This document shows positions 7,201-18,225 of a stretch of 64,000 nucleotides of DNA, piece by piece. The stretch is from Puccinellia tenuiflora (lineage: Eukaryota > Streptophyta > Magnoliopsida > Poales > Poaceae): the NCBI GenBank assembly GCA_012064385.1, contig QRDG01001520.1:124001-188000 (forward strand), in the 5' to 3' direction. The translations under genes and the position numbers were made by a program. A model generated the notes under the pieces. The model had not been told where the DNA came from. It saw only the letters and a list, made by a program, of their open reading frames with translations, and ran no database searches. The first letter of the stretch is position 1. Each line of letters starts with the position of its first letter.

Positions 7201-9730
7201 AGGGATTGAAGTTGACACCTCTAAGGTTGAGGCAATCACAAATTGGCCACCGCCAACTAATCTTGCTCAACTTCGTAGCGCTCTTGGTTTGTTTGGGTTT
7301 TACCGTCGCTTTGTGAAAGATTTTAGCACAATTGCTTGCCCCTTGAATGAGCTTACCAAAAAGAATGTACCCTTCATTTGGGGCAACGCTCAAGAATCGG
7401 CTTTCAATGAACTCAAGAAGAGATTGACCGAAGCCCCTTTACTTGCTTTGCCGGATTTCTCCAAAACCTTCGAACTTGAGTGTGACGCTAGTGGCCTTGG
7501 CATCGGTGGCGTCCTCATGCAATGTGGCCGTCCCGTTGCCTATTATAGCGAAAAACTTGATGGTGCTCGCCTAAACTACCCGATATACGACAAGGAACTC
7601 TATGCCTTAGTCCGTGTTTTGGAAGTGTGGCAACACTACCTTTGGCCCAAAGAGTTTGTTATCCATTCCGATCATGAATCTTTGAAATACTTGAAAACCC
7701 AAACCAATTTGAACAAAAGGCATGCCAAATGGGTTGAATTCATCGAGTCTTTTCCCTATGTGGTGAGGTACAAAAAAGGCAAGGACAATATCGTTGCGGA
7801 TGCTCTTTCCCGCAAGATGATCTTACTCACCCAACTTGAAATCAATGTTTTGGGTCTTGATGACCTTAAAGAACTCTATGCTTCCGATTCTTTCTTTGGT
7901 CCCATTTTCACCAAGTGCACAATTGACAAAGGTTGCGATGATTTCTACTTGCACAAGGGTTTCTTGTTTAAGGCTAACAAACTATGCATTCCCGAGTCCT
8001 CGCTCCGTTTGTTACTTCTACAGGAATCACATAGTGGAGGCCTCATGGGACACTTTGGACGTGACAAGACACTTGCCATGCTATCTACACACTACTTTTG
8101 GCCACGGATGACGTGTGATGTGGAGCGCTTGGTGCGCCGTTGCCCAACTTGCCTCAAAGCTAAGTCCACGTTGAACTCTCATGGTCTTTATATGCCTCTA
8201 CCAATACCACACACACCTTGGTCCGACATTAGCATGGATTTCGTCTTAGGATTACCTCGCACAAAGAATGGCAAAGATTCAATATTTGTTGTTGTCGATC
8301 GTTTCTCTAAAATGGCACACTTTATTCCTTGCAATAAGACCAACGATGCTTCACACATTGCAACTTTGTTCTTTAAGGAAATCGTTCGCCTACATGGAGT
8401 GCCAAAGACCATTGTTTCGGACCGAGATGTCAAGTTCACAAGCTACTTTTGGAAGGCATTGATGGCAAAGCTAGGAGTCAAGCTCCTCTTCTCCACCGCA
8501 TTCCACCCACAAACCGATGGCCAAACCGAGGTGGTGAATCGAAGCTTATCAACTCTCCTTCGCGCATTAATCAAGCCAAACATCAAAGGTTGGGAGGAAT
8601 GCATACCGCACGCCGAGTTCGCCTACAACCGTGCATCCCACCGAGCGACCAAGCGAAGCCCGTTCGAGGTTGTCTATGGGTTCAACCCCAACACCGCCCT
8701 AGACATCCTACCACTTCCTCTACACGAGCGCACCGACATGGATGTCGACAAGAGAGCCGACTACATGAAGTCATTACACGAGTCAACTCGAGCAACTCTA
8801 GAGGAGCACACCAAACGCCAAGCTAACAAGATAACCAAGTTGAAGAAGCCAATGATATTCGAGGAAGGGGATCTTGTGTGGCTACACCTCCGCAAGGACC
8901 GTTTTCCAGATGAAAGAAAATCCAAGCTCGCTCCTCGCGGTGACGGGCCTTTCAAAGTGCTCAAGCGCATCAACGACAACGCCTACAAGATTGATATCCC
9001 AACATCCAAGTACTTGGTGCATGACACGTTCAACGTCGCCGACCTATCTCCCTTCCACGACGATGCAGGCGTTCAAGAGGATGACGAGTCGAAGACGACT
9101 CTTTCCGAAGGGGGGGGAGATGATGTAGCCCCACAAGTGGACAACACCATGGACACCATGCCGATTGGCCCAATGACAAGATCAAGGGTCAAAGCTCTTC
9201 ATGAAAAGGTGACCTCGCTCCTCTCGATGTGTGATCTCGACCTCCCTTTGAATTGCTTGCTACCTCATGCCACTACCTTATGTATACTCAGGATCCACCC
9301 GGAAGTTGACCCACAATGGAGTCAAGAAGATGGCCAAGAGGAACTCCAAGAAGATGGGCAAGAAGAGGAAGAAGGAGGCGAAGGCTCAAGGAGGAGCCAG
9401 CCGGCCTCCAGGCCGGCCTGGGCCGGCCCCCAGGCCGGAACCCCACCCGAGCCAGCCGGCCCCCAGGCCGGCCTAGGCCGGCCCCTAGGCCGGACCTCCA
9501 CCCGAAGCTGCCGGCCTCCAGGCCGGCCACCCACCCGACGCAGCCGGCCTCCAGGCCGGCCGTCCACCCGACGCAGCCGGCCTCCAGGCCGGCCTAGCCC
9601 GGTTTCCAGGCCGGTTCCCCACCTACCTGCCTCGTTTTGTACTAAGACTATAAATAGCTTTCCCTTTCCCCATTTGAGAGGGCAGACTGAATCTGAGACT
9701 TGTGTGAGCTATGCTCCTCCTCCCTCGTAG
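4250..9730 (+). CDS. E1 gag-pol polyprotein (Ty3/gypsy)
   Basis: A single frame of about 1,826 codons is read from MAREEQ; an in-frame ATG 15 bp upstream is less likely because the E6 copy also aligns from MAREEQ. An N-terminal gag region is very His-rich (nt about 4536-4880), followed by the gag core (about 4900-5400) and a CCHC zinc knuckle CYKCGGQGHKSFEC (about 5567). The protease motif is IDGGS (about 5866). Reverse transcriptase carries YFDDILVYS (about 7038). RNase H has the ECDASG motif (about 7480). Integrase has an HHCC finger (about 8030-8160), the DDE residues in SMDF, VSDRD and GQTEV, and a GPF motif (about 8945). The frame crosses the purine tract and continues into the 3' LTR, encoding a GPMTRSR tail (about 9165). 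Translation past the tail into the GC-rich array is open, but its use is doubtful. Confidence 0.92.
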   Translation: MAREEQDADFGKQAEALRRYMDDNFRRYEERHQAAQRENAERFAQIQDDQRENKARSIRLEELLERQQRHSSRSSSRSSHRSNARSKGPSEIGQGHHHDIPPPQANLDHHQHHDEHRHEAPRPLANIDPPLHQARPRQEIPIPNVNLDPLHIHEDNRHHRHELPPHRARRVPLADNHVDIEDDEDYVPRHHPRHRHRDRHHHHDDDDEDDRKNRFNPPKLVIPKFHGTNDPEDYMAWESKVSKLFRVYKVPQDKRVDLASLEFEGYAQLWWEQLQSSFEDPIDTWNDMKKEMHKRFVPHHYARDLYKKLQELKQGIKTVDEYYKEMESTLSRAHIVESEEQSMARFLNGLTYPIKKIVEFQPYENLVELVHQAMKAERQVAEELKYVKAKSFFATRASSSTQPMTQVQAQGNAKSSTPQPTTTSKKTTPSPQAVKSYITCYKCGGQGHKSFECTNKKVMIVNDNGDYESMSEDEYHALNKVATMQSLDDDDDYIYCDGDPNPTLVVTRVLTTINQGDDAQRCNLFQTKVGINGKSIKVIIDGGSCHNLASKELCEKLNLTYKKHPNPYHVQWLSDSGTVRIQHTVQVSFKIGSYEDTVDCDVVPMSVCNLLLGRPWQFDKAATHDGRTNYYSFKWNNKILVLRPMTPSQIIADNAKTIVRAQDKQSSSELSGERANHIHVSESHKPNVSEKGKRVSPGVVLLATKSEMREVRANPSTFHFVLLCKGDGKDTNDLTQVPPSMLSILQEFKDVFPDELPQGLPPLRGIEHRIDLIPGAPLPNRAPYRTNPEETKEIERQIQELLAKGHVRESLSPCAVPVILVPKQDDTLRMCMDCRPINNITVRYRHPIPRLDDMLDELSGATIFSKIDLKSGYHQIRMHEGDEWKTAFKTKLGLYEWLVMPFGLSNAPSTFMRLMNHVLRTFIGKFVVVYFDDILVYSKSLHEHVDHVKQVLLALRNASLFANLKKCTFCTDKLVFLGYVVSSKGIEVDTSKVEAITNWPPPTNLAQLRSALGLFGFYRRFVKDFSTIACPLNELTKKNVPFIWGNAQESAFNELKKRLTEAPLLALPDFSKTFELECDASGLGIGGVLMQCGRPVAYYSEKLDGARLNYPIYDKELYALVRVLEVWQHYLWPKEFVIHSDHESLKYLKTQTNLNKRHAKWVEFIESFPYVVRYKKGKDNIVADALSRKMILLTQLEINVLGLDDLKELYASDSFFGPIFTKCTIDKGCDDFYLHKGFLFKANKLCIPESSLRLLLLQESHSGGLMGHFGRDKTLAMLSTHYFWPRMTCDVERLVRRCPTCLKAKSTLNSHGLYMPLPIPHTPWSDISMDFVLGLPRTKNGKDSIFVVVDRFSKMAHFIPCNKTNDASHIATLFFKEIVRLHGVPKTIVSDRDVKFTSYFWKALMAKLGVKLLFSTAFHPQTDGQTEVVNRSLSTLLRALIKPNIKGWEECIPHAEFAYNRASHRATKRSPFEVVYGFNPNTALDILPLPLHERTDMDVDKRADYMKSLHESTRATLEEHTKRQANKITKLKKPMIFEEGDLVWLHLRKDRFPDERKSKLAPRGDGPFKVLKRINDNAYKIDIPTSKYLVHDTFNVADLSPFHDDAGVQEDDESKTTLSEGGGDDVAPQVDNTMDTMPIGPMTRSRVKALHEKVTSLLSMCDLDLPLNCLLPHATTLCILRIHPEVDPQWSQEDGQEELQEDGQEEEEGGEGSRRSQPASRPAWAGPQAGTPPEPAGPQAGLGRPLGRTSTRSCRPPGRPPTRRSRPPGRPSTRRSRPPGRPSPVSRPVPHLPASFCTKTINSFPFPHLRGQTESETCVSYAPPPS
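9107..9120 (+). other. E1 polypurine tract
   Basis: GAAGGGGGGGGAGA stands directly before the 3' LTR. It is also read in frame by gag-pol as Glu-Gly-Gly-Gly, so the sequence serves as plus-strand primer and as coding DNA. Confidence 0.85.
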
Positions 9731-10058
9731 CTAGGGTGCCTCGTTGAGGTAGATCTTGTTGTTGCTACTCTTTCACTGCGGTCTCTAGTAGTGCAAACCA
9801 ATCTTTCACTGCGGTGATTCTATTGGATCGGTGGACCGGCCGGTAAGAGCAATCGGTTTCAACAAGAGTAAGTTTGGCTTTGATTCTTCGATCCAAAGGC
9901 TACCTTTTTGAGGGTTTGTTGTTGGGTGGAGTTCTTAGCAGGATTTGCTAGTTATCCTTGTGTTTTGCCCACGAATCTCCCTCGTTTCCCCTCGTGTTCT
10001 TCGTGTTCATCCCCGTTTCCCCCTCAAATCCGTGAAGATCGGGCCTAGCCCTACATCA
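9121..10058 (+). repeat. E1 3' LTR (938 bp)
   Basis: The LTR is identical in plan to the 5' LTR, with TGATGTAG and CTACATCA ends. It carries the pol tail at its start, the GC-rich array at about 9410-9615 and a TATA box at 9649-9657. The right target duplication GGTGT follows at 10059-10063. Confidence 0.93.
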
Positions 10059-10063
10059 GGTGT

Positions 10064-11075
10064 TTTTTCCGCCGCGGGTCAAATCCGAATTCGAGTAGTC
10101 CCACAATTCCAAATCGAGATCGGCCTTTTGCTACAGCTTGGTACTAGTAAGTAGAGGCCTACCGTGTGCTTATACCCACCGGAATCGCGTTAGTGAAGCT
10201 TTGGGGCTCGTTTCCTCTCTGCTGTCACGGCACAAGTTCTGCAGTGTTTCTGCCACGGCAGAGAATTGCTGCCACCACCCGAAGTGAGTTCTTTAGTTGA
10301 TTCCTTGTGTTTTTCTTTGTCACTTTCACTAGGTTTTCTCTTCTGATCTTTGTCAACCTTAGACACAGCCTTTCTACAGCATTGGATCTTAGGCACTTAC
10401 CCATAAGGCTAGCTCTTTTATTGCTCACAGGCTGCTCAATAGGTTCTTTGCACGATTTTGTTTTTCCTGAAAATTTTGCTCCGCGGTGCGACATATTGTG
10501 GCCGAAAGAGAAGTGCTACAGTACCGTGAGGAATATTTATATATCCAAAAGAGTGGAAATATCAAAGAGAGTTTAAAAAAAAGAGAGAAAATAGAAAATT
10601 CAAAAGTGGCCGAAAGTTTCATACAAGTTAGTTTTCGAGCTGGTTGATCATAGCACTTCTTTGCCACCACTTTGAGCAATCTTGTGCCTGTTTTTCATTG
10701 AGCTATTGCTAGTGTCTTTCGAGTGCATTGCAAAATTTCCATCCATATATTTGCATTGCCACATTTGTCTCCATCCTTTGTGTGAGTTCTATTGGTGTGT
10801 TTTGACATCATCACAAATAGCAAATTAGGCTTTGTTATTTTGGTGTGTTAGGTTTCCCTAAGCCAAGCTCCACCAAATAGCCTGTTTGCCGTGTGACACT
10901 TGATATCCTGGTTATTCTCTTCTCATATTTGGTACATCTATCATTGGTCATTGTTGGTAAGTAAATCCTTTTCACTTTGGAACAAGTAAAGATACACTAT
11001 TATTTGCTGGTTTGAGTGAGTTGTGAGAGAACACCACATCCCATTATTATTTTGTTTTCACTAACATCTTAATCA
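10064..11075 (+). other. E2 leader, right part
   Basis: This is non-coding leader DNA. It includes a stretch around 10360-10440 (TTAGACACAGCC, GCTAGCTCTTTT, CAGGCTGCTC) also present in the E3 leader at about 32940-33020. I see no gene. Confidence 0.65.
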
Positions 11076-14000
11076 ATGGATGCTGCTAGTGATCTTGTTG
11101 TGCAGGATAAGAAGAAACCTGAGGATCCAGTCAAGTGGAATGAATATGAAGCTTTGAGAGACACCATGTACCAACGAATTGCTGCTGAGATAGAGAAGAG
11201 TGATGATAGTTTGCGGGAGGAGTTGAACACTTTGGACCTCAAAATTGATGCTGCTGCTACTCAAGAATCTGTGGATATTTTACAAGAAGCCGTGACCAAT
11301 TTGACAAGACAGGTTGCAAATTTAACAACACTCCTGGAGAATAATAACAACCAACGGCGAGTTCCACCCAATGCTGCTGATTTGCATGGCCGTGGCAATT
11401 TGCACGGTGGCCGTGGAGGAGTTGCTGCAAGGGGGATCCACTTGGAACATAATCGAGAGGACGATGGTTTGGGCAAACCGAAATTCTCTATACCTACTCT
11501 CACTTGTGATACTGAAGATGTAGAAGAGTATTTGATGTGGGAGCTGAAAGATTGAGAAGCTATGGAGAGTGCATGATTATAGTGAGGACAGGAAAATAAA
11601 GCTTGCTTCGTCTGGTTTTGATGGTTATGCTCTTTTGTGGTGGGATAGCATTACAAGTTTGCGAGAAGAACATGCCGAACCAGAAGTTGCTACTTGGGGC
11701 GAGATGAAACAATTGTTTCGAGACAGATTTGTGCCCAAAAATTATATCCGAACCCTCTATGATAAGTTGCAACAATTGAAACAAGGAACAAAATCTGTGG
11801 ATGCTTACTTCAAGGAGATGGAGTTGATCCTTCAAAGAGCTCGGGTTAGGGAGGCTCCTGAACAAACAATGCAAAGGTTTCTCTCTGGTTTACAATTTAA
11901 AATTAAGAGCATTGTGAGGCATACACAATATAGTGATATGACAGATTTGTTACATCAAGCAAGAGAAGCTGAAAAGAGGTTGGCTGAGGAAGCACACATG
12001 AGTACAAGGAGGAGTTTGCCACCGAAAAATTCTGTTGTATCACCATCAACACCTCCAGTTGCTCCAACCCGAAGTGTTCCTAGTTCAAAACCTGAGATTA
12101 GTAATTCTGGTACAAGGAAAACAACCCCACCCACGACAAACAATGCAACACGAAATAGAGATATGCTTTGTCATACATGTGGAGGTAAAGGACATTTTAA
12201 GAGAGAATGTCCTAATAAAAAGGTCATGCTTCTTAATGCTGATGATGAGTATGAGACAGGAGATGATGCTGATCCTAATGAGGATGATACATATGATGAT
12301 GATGGTCCTGTTGATGCCTATGCTACACATTATCCAACTATTGTTTGCACACAAGCTTTGAGTGTTGTTCCAAGTGAAGAGAGTCAAAGGTGTAATTTAT
12401 TCCAAACTAAAGCAATTGTAGGTCCCCAAATGGCTTGCAAGGTGATCATTGATGGAGGAAGTTGCAGAAATTTAGCAAGCAAAGAATTATGTGCAAAGCT
12501 CAAGTTGAAGTATATTCCGCACCCACACCCTTATTATATTCAATGGTTGAGTGACAAAGAAGAAATTAAGGTGTGCCATATGGTGAGAGTGGAATTTCAG
12601 ATTGGACCATATAAGGATACAATTGAGTGTGATGTTGTTCCCATGTCAGTTTGTCACATGTTATTGGGCAGACCTTGGCAGTTTGACAGAAAGGTTATTC
12701 ATGATGGGAGAGCCAACACATATACATTGAACTGGCATAACAAGGACATTATATTGTGGCCTATGACACCACAGCAAATTGTTCATGAGTCTAGACAAAA
12801 AAATGAAGTGCATTTAGAAAAGGAGAGTGATAGGCAAGAAAAGAGTGAAAACAATTTTTCTGTGGGAGAAAACAAACCTAGGCCGAGTGGTAAAAATAAG
12901 GGAGTGAGCCTTTTAACAATGTTCGCCACCAAAGATGATTTGAGAGAGTTTCGTGAGGATCCTAGCTTAGTACCTATAGTGCTCATGCATAAGGGGGAAA
13001 TTTTAGTTTCTAATGACATGACTCCTCTTTCTATTGGTGTTTCTAATGTTTTGCAGGATTTTGGTGATGTTTTTCCAAAGGAGGTACCCTCGGGACTGCC
13101 ACCATTGAGAGGGATTGAGCACCAAATTGACCTTATTCCAGGTGCTACATTACCAAACAGAGCTCCCTATAGGACAAATCCCCAAGAGACAAAGGAAATT
13201 CAGAAACAAGTACAAGAGTTGTTGGAGAAAGGGTATATTCGAATCAGCCTTTCTCCTTGTGCTGTTCCTGTTATTTTGGTTCCTAAGAAAGATGGTACTT
13301 GGCGCATGTGTGTAGATTGTAGAGCCATTAACAACATCACTATTCGTTATAGACATCCTATACCTCGCTGCGTAGTGGGTATCATTAAATTAGGATGAAA
13401 GAGGGGGATGAGTGGAAAACAGCCTTTAAAACGAAATTTGGGTTATATGAGTGGTTAGTAATGCCTTTTGGATTAACTAATGCACCTAGTACTTTTGAGA
13501 AATTTTATTGGCAAGTTTGTGGTAGTTTATTTTGATGATATTCTCATATATAGCCACAATGAACCTGAACACATTGATCATATAAGACAAGTTTTGCAAG
13601 TGCTAAGAGAAAATAAATTATTTGGTAATTTTGAGAAGTGCACTTTTTGCAAAGATAAGGTCATATTTCTTGGATATGTTGTCTCTAAGCATGGGATAGA
13701 AGTAGATGAGTCTAAAATTGAAGCAATTAAAAATTGGCCTATACCCATGAATGTGAGTCAAGTGAGAAGTTTTTTAGGACTTGATGGATTTTATACAAGA
13801 TTTGTGAAAGATTTTAGCACCATTGCTGCCCCTTTGAATGATTTGACAAAGAAAGGTGTGGATTTTGTGTGGAGGGTTGCTCAAGATATTGCTTTTGATA
13901 CTCTGAAAAATTTGTTGATTTCGGCTCCATTATTGATGCTTCCTAATTTTCATAAACAATTTGAAATTGAATGTGATGCTAGTGGCATAGGTATTGGAGG

Positions 14001-15592
14001 TGTATTAATGCAAGATAAGAAACCACTTGCTTATTTTTCTGAGAAATTGCATGGTGCTCAATTGAATTATTCTGTCTATGATAAGGAATTGTATGCTCTT
14101 GTTAGAGTTCTTCAAGTTTGGAAACATTATTTATGGCCAAAGGAATTTATAATACATTCTGATCATGAGGCATTGAAAATTTTGAAGAGTCAATCCAATC
14201 TTAATAAGAGACATGCTAAATGGGTAGAATTCATTGAATCGTTTCCATACATTATTAAATACAAGAAAGGATTAGAGAATGTGTTAGCTGATGCTTTGTC
14301 AAGAAAGAATATGTTACTCACCAAATTAGATGTCCAAGTTTCGGGTTTGGAGAGTTTGAAACCTCTATATGCTGATGATAATGAGTTTTCTATGCCTTAC
14401 ACTAAATGTTCTGCTGTCAAGGCTTGGGATAAATATCACCTACATGATGGCTTTCTTTTTAGAGCTAACAAATTATGTATTCCCGAGTGTTCTTTGTGTT
14501 TGATGTTATTGCAGGAATCTCTTAGTGGGTGGATTGATGGGACACTTTGGATGTGAGAAAACATTGCTCATGTTAGCTGAAAATTTTTACTGGGCACATA
14601 TGAGGCGTGATGTGTACAGGTTTGTGCAACGTTGCATCACATGCAATAAAGCAAAATCCAAGTTGAAGCCTCACAGTTTGTATACTCCTCTACCTGCACC
14701 TACTACACCTTGGGAAGATATTAGTATGGATTTTGTGCTAGGTTTACCAAGGACTAAGAGAGGACATGATTCTATATTTGTTGTAGTGGATAGATTTTCT
14801 AAGATGTCACATTTTATTGCATGCCACAAAAGCGACGATGCGTCGCACATTGCTAATCTGTTTTTCAGGGAAATTGTACGGCTCCATGGAGTACCAAGAA
14901 CTATTGTTTCGGATAGAGATGTCAAATTCATGAGCTACTTTTGGAAGACGCTATGGGGGAAGCTAGGAACGAAGCTGCTGTTTTCAACTACATGTCACCC
15001 CCAAACTGATGGACAAACTGAAGTGGTGAACCGCACACTATCAACATTATTGCGAACCATGATCAAGAAAAATTTGAGGGAGTGGGAAGAGTGTTTGCCA
15101 CATGTTGAATTTGCATACAACAGGGCTGTTCATTCCACTACTCAACTTTGTCCTTTCGAGGTGGTCTATGGGTTTACACCACTTGATTTATTGCCACTTC
15201 CCATACAAGAGAGAACAAATATGGAGGCATCGAAACGAGCTGATTTTGTGAGGAAAATTCATATGAAGACTAAGGAGGCCATATAGAAGAAAGGGAAGTA
15301 TGTGGCTGATAGAGTAAATAAGAAAAGGAAGGAGGTATTGTTTCAGCCTGGAGATATGGTTTGGGTACACTTTAGAAAGGACAGATTCCCAACATTGAGA
15401 AAATCCAAATTGATGCCTCGAGGTGCTGGTCCTTACAAAGTGCTTGAAAAAATTAATGACAATGCTTACAAGATAGAACTTCCAAGTGATGAGTTTGGTG
15501 TGAGTAATTCCTTCAATGTGGCTGATTTATCACCTTACATTGGAGATGATCTTGCATCGAGGACGATGCCTTTTCAAGGGGGGGGGGGAGGA
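11076..15592 (+). pseudogene. E2 gag-pol, frameshifted and internally deleted
   Basis: Gag begins at MDAASD and shows the gag core and a CCHC knuckle (about 12170). Protease (IDGGSC, about 12450), reverse transcriptase, RNase H (ECDASG, about 13970) and integrase (about 14530-15230) follow in order. Breaks include a frameshift in gag near 11550, a deletion near 13370 that removes the first catalytic segment of reverse transcriptase, and a second small deletion near 13490. A further frameshift lies near 14525, and a TAG stop occurs at 15284-15286. The GPF-containing C-terminus continues from 15302. The element cannot supply its own enzymes in its present form. Confidence 0.88.
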
Positions 15593-16492
15593 TGATGAGG
15601 ACATCCCTAGTGTTTCTACTACTTCTCCAATTGAAGATGTTGTTGTCCAAGATAATTCCAAAGAAGTGAGACTTGGTCCAATGACAAGGTCAAGAACCAA
15701 GTTGATAGAACAACAGGTGAATTCTCTCCTAGCTGATTGTGATAATTTAATTGATGAGAATTTTATACTACCTAAGTCTATGCATTTATGTGTGATTAGG
15801 TTTGTTGATAACACAAGTGCTAATGGAGGGAAACATCAAGACATGAAGGCATGTGATAATAAAGATACTTGTGATAATGAAGACACATGTGATAACACAT
15901 ATGATGATGGAGACACCTGCAATAATGAAGGCACATGAAATCATGGAGACACATGAAGGCCATAGTATTACAAGTGTGAAGACTTCGTATTTTATGTATA
16001 CACATGGGCCTGCGTGTCATCTAGGCCGAACCCATCATGGGTCGGTTTGTATCTTTCCTTAAGTCGAATAGGAGTCCAGTCCAAGTTGGAGTAGGAGTGC
16101 TTGCGCAAGGAACTTGTGGCCGCACCCCCTCTCCCTTAAATAGCCTCCACCTGCGTGTGGAATAGGGCAGACCAAGTTAAAACTAAAACCCTAGCCTCTA
16201 GATTGAACTGCGCAAGCTTTCATCTTGAAGTAATACCTTTGCAAATCTTACGTGCTATCTTGTTGTTCCATTGGGAATAAGGGGATACAGGACCACTTGT
16301 GATCTATGATTGCATGTGCAAGAGTGTGTAGTTGAGAATAGCTAAGGGATTGATTGTTGTTGCATTGGCAGCAGGGATTAACCACGGTGAGATCTCAGTG
16401 TAGCACTAGTTATCAATTTATCAAATCATCCACCAAACATCCACCATCAAATTCGAGTAGCTCACAAGAGAAGATCGGGCCACCCCATATCA
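15593..16492 (+). repeat. E2 3' LTR (900 bp)
   Basis: The LTR begins TGATGAGG after a G-rich purine tract and ends CCATATCA. Its start encodes a GPMTRSR-type pol tail (about 15680) in a frame shifted by the length of the G-run. Its second half is very similar to the solo LTR 19711-20673. On its right it abuts a reverse-oriented LTR fragment. Confidence 0.8.
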
Positions 16493-16876
16493 TCGGGTCC
16501 CTGGCCGGCCTGGCCGGGCTGAGGCCGGCCCAAGGCCGAGCTGTCTGGACTCTCTTCGTCATCCTTCTTTGCGCATTCCTCCCGCTCATCCCTCGCGCCA
16601 TAGGTGACATCATACTCCGATTCTTCTTGCTCCTCTGGTCCTCCTCCAATGTTTGTGTTATCAACAACCCTAATCATACACAAGTGCATAGACTTAGGTA
16701 GTATAAAATTCTCATTATCACAAACATCATATTCGATTAAGAGTGAGTTCACCTGTTGGCCAAGTAACTTGGCACGGGCTCTTGTCATCGGTCCAATCCT
16801 CACTTCATTGGGCTTGTCTTGAGCAGCAACCTCATCGATAGAAGAAAATGGTAAAGGACTAGGGATGTCCTCATCA
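16493..16876 (-). repeat. Reverse-oriented LTR fragment of the E3/E4 type
   Basis: Read on the minus strand, the fragment starts TGATGAGG-like sequence at 16876 and runs through the coding tail (VRIGPMTRARAK, about 16760-16800) into the first GGCCGG units. It is then cut by the end of the E2 LTR. It is the U3 start only; the rest is not adjacent. Confidence 0.75.
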
Positions 16877-17587
16877 GAATCACACACGAGAGAGACTCCG
16901 CGCAAAGAGACGCCTTGAATCACTCCAAGATACGAATACAACGAGAGGTCTTGAATCCCATGGGGATCTTCTCCACAAGAGGAGGACTTGAATCCCACAA
17001 GGGGAGGGGGAGCACTAGCTCTATTCTATCTCAACTCTAACATTGTTCTAGATCTGCGGGTTAGGTGCCTATTTATATGTTTGACCTCAAAAGGGGGTAG
17101 GTGGGAAGAATCCAAGGGGGCAGCCCCGTGAGGCCGGCCTGGCCGGGTTGAAGGCCGGGCTGGAGGCCGGCCGGCTCTGCAGGGTGGCCGGCCTTGGCTG
17201 GCCGAGGCCGGGACCGAGGCCGAGCTGGAGGCCGGCTTTGTGTTACCGAGGCCGGGGCCGAGGCCGGGCTGGAGGCCGGCTAGACTGGGGGCTGGGCTGG
17301 AGGCCAGCCAGTCTGGCGCCGTCTTCGCCTTGTCTCCGCTTCTTCCTCCTCTTCCATGCGTACGCCTTAGATGGCTTCGGCTCGTGGGCTTCATTGGCAT
17401 CTCCCCTCGGCTCCGTATCAACCATGTCAAACCTATGAATGCAAGAGGGTCGATGGTCAAGTAGTATACCATCCAAGGCAACGTATTGAGGCTCTCATGG
17501 AGGAAGGAGTTCACCTTTGACGTCCATGGTGACTTGGCATGTGTCGGATGGCTTGTCATGGTGATGGACATGGGTTGGGCTACATCA
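16877..17587 (-). repeat. Reverse-oriented LTR fragment of family W
   Basis: On the minus strand it starts TGATGTAGCCCAACCC at 17587 and parallels LTR W at 769-1721. It includes a GGCCGG-type array (about 17130-17310) and a TATAAATAG-like promoter (about 17068-17076). It is truncated where the TGATGAGG-type LTR begins at 16876, as if that LTR had inserted into it. Confidence 0.7.
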
Positions 17588-17961
17588 CCTTGACAAACGT
17601 ACCGACTACATGAAGACACTACATGAGTCCACTCGAGCTACTTTGGAGATGCACAACAATCAACACGTCGCCAAGGTCAACAAGTTGAAGAAACCCATGG
17701 TGTTCCAAGAAGGTGATCTCGTGTGGCTCCATCTTTGCAAGGATCATTTCCCGGATAAAAGAAAGTCCAAGCTCTCTCCTTGTGGCGACGGACCATTCAA
17801 GGTTATCAAGCGAATTAACGACAATGCCTGCAAGATTGACATTCCACCCTCCAAGTACTTGGTGCATGACACATTCAATGTGAGTGATCTATCTCCGTTC
17901 CATGGTGTTGATGTGGATGAAGAGTCGAGGACGACTCTTTCCGAAGGGGGGGGGGGGGAGA
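17588..17961 (+). pseudogene. E5 pol C-terminal fragment
   Basis: The frame encodes the end of integrase, with KDHFPDKRKSKL, a GDGPFKV motif and FNVSDLSPF, then a G-rich purine tract (17944-17961). It is closely similar to the same part of E1. It is cut on the left by the reverse-oriented W LTR. The frame continues across the tract into the E5 LTR, where it encodes IGPMTRSRAKA. Confidence 0.82.
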
Positions 17962-18225
17962 TGATACGGGGTGCCCCGACAGACACCACCATCACTCACA
18001 AGGCTCCTATTGGTCCCATGACAAGATCTAGAGCTAAAGCTATCCAAGACAAGGTGGACTCACTCCTATCCTTTCATCAATTCAATATCTCAATGAATGG
18101 CTTGATACATCAAGTGGATATCCTATGTGTTCTTAGGTACGAACCCGACATCGACCTCTCCGTGGGCTAGGGAATCAAGGAAGGAGATAGACATGAAGAT
18201 GGTGAACCAGCTGCGGAGCAAGAGT
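17962..18225 (+). repeat. E5 3' LTR, left part
   Basis: The LTR begins TGATACGGGG after the purine tract. It encodes the conserved pol tail (about 17997-18165) and ends at AAGAG, the left target duplication of E4. It continues on the other side of E4 at 24301. Confidence 0.78.

Larger units (their letters stand above)
2141..10058 (+). mobile_element. E1, complete Ty3/gypsy LTR retrotransposon
   Basis: The element has two LTRs (2141-3148 and 9121-10058), a primer-binding site, one uninterrupted gag-pol frame, a polypurine tract and identical 5-bp target duplications GGTGT (2136-2140 and 10059-10063). Domain order is gag, protease, reverse transcriptase, RNase H, integrase, which defines Ty3/gypsy. 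Outside the GC-rich array I see only one substitution and one 2-bp deletion between the LTRs, so insertion was recent. It lies inside the older element E2. I see no canonical chromodomain after integrase. The coding end inside the LTR resembles what I recall of CRM-type chromoviruses, but this lineage is an inference. Confidence 0.93.
10059..16492 (+). mobile_element. Main part of E2, a decayed Ty3/gypsy element
   Basis: This is the continuation of the element interrupted by E1. It contains a leader, a broken gag-pol and a 3' LTR. Its internal sequence is closest to E3 and E4. Its 3' LTR (TGATGAGG type) does not match the LTR present at its left end (family W, TGATGTAG type), so the left end is not the original 5' LTR or has recombined. 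Confidence 0.82.

Noticed and set aside
16462..16998. Minus-strand 178-codon frame (also 18815-19237, 23965-24324)
   Set aside because: These are the LTR-encoded pol tail of reverse-oriented LTR copies, not independent genes.
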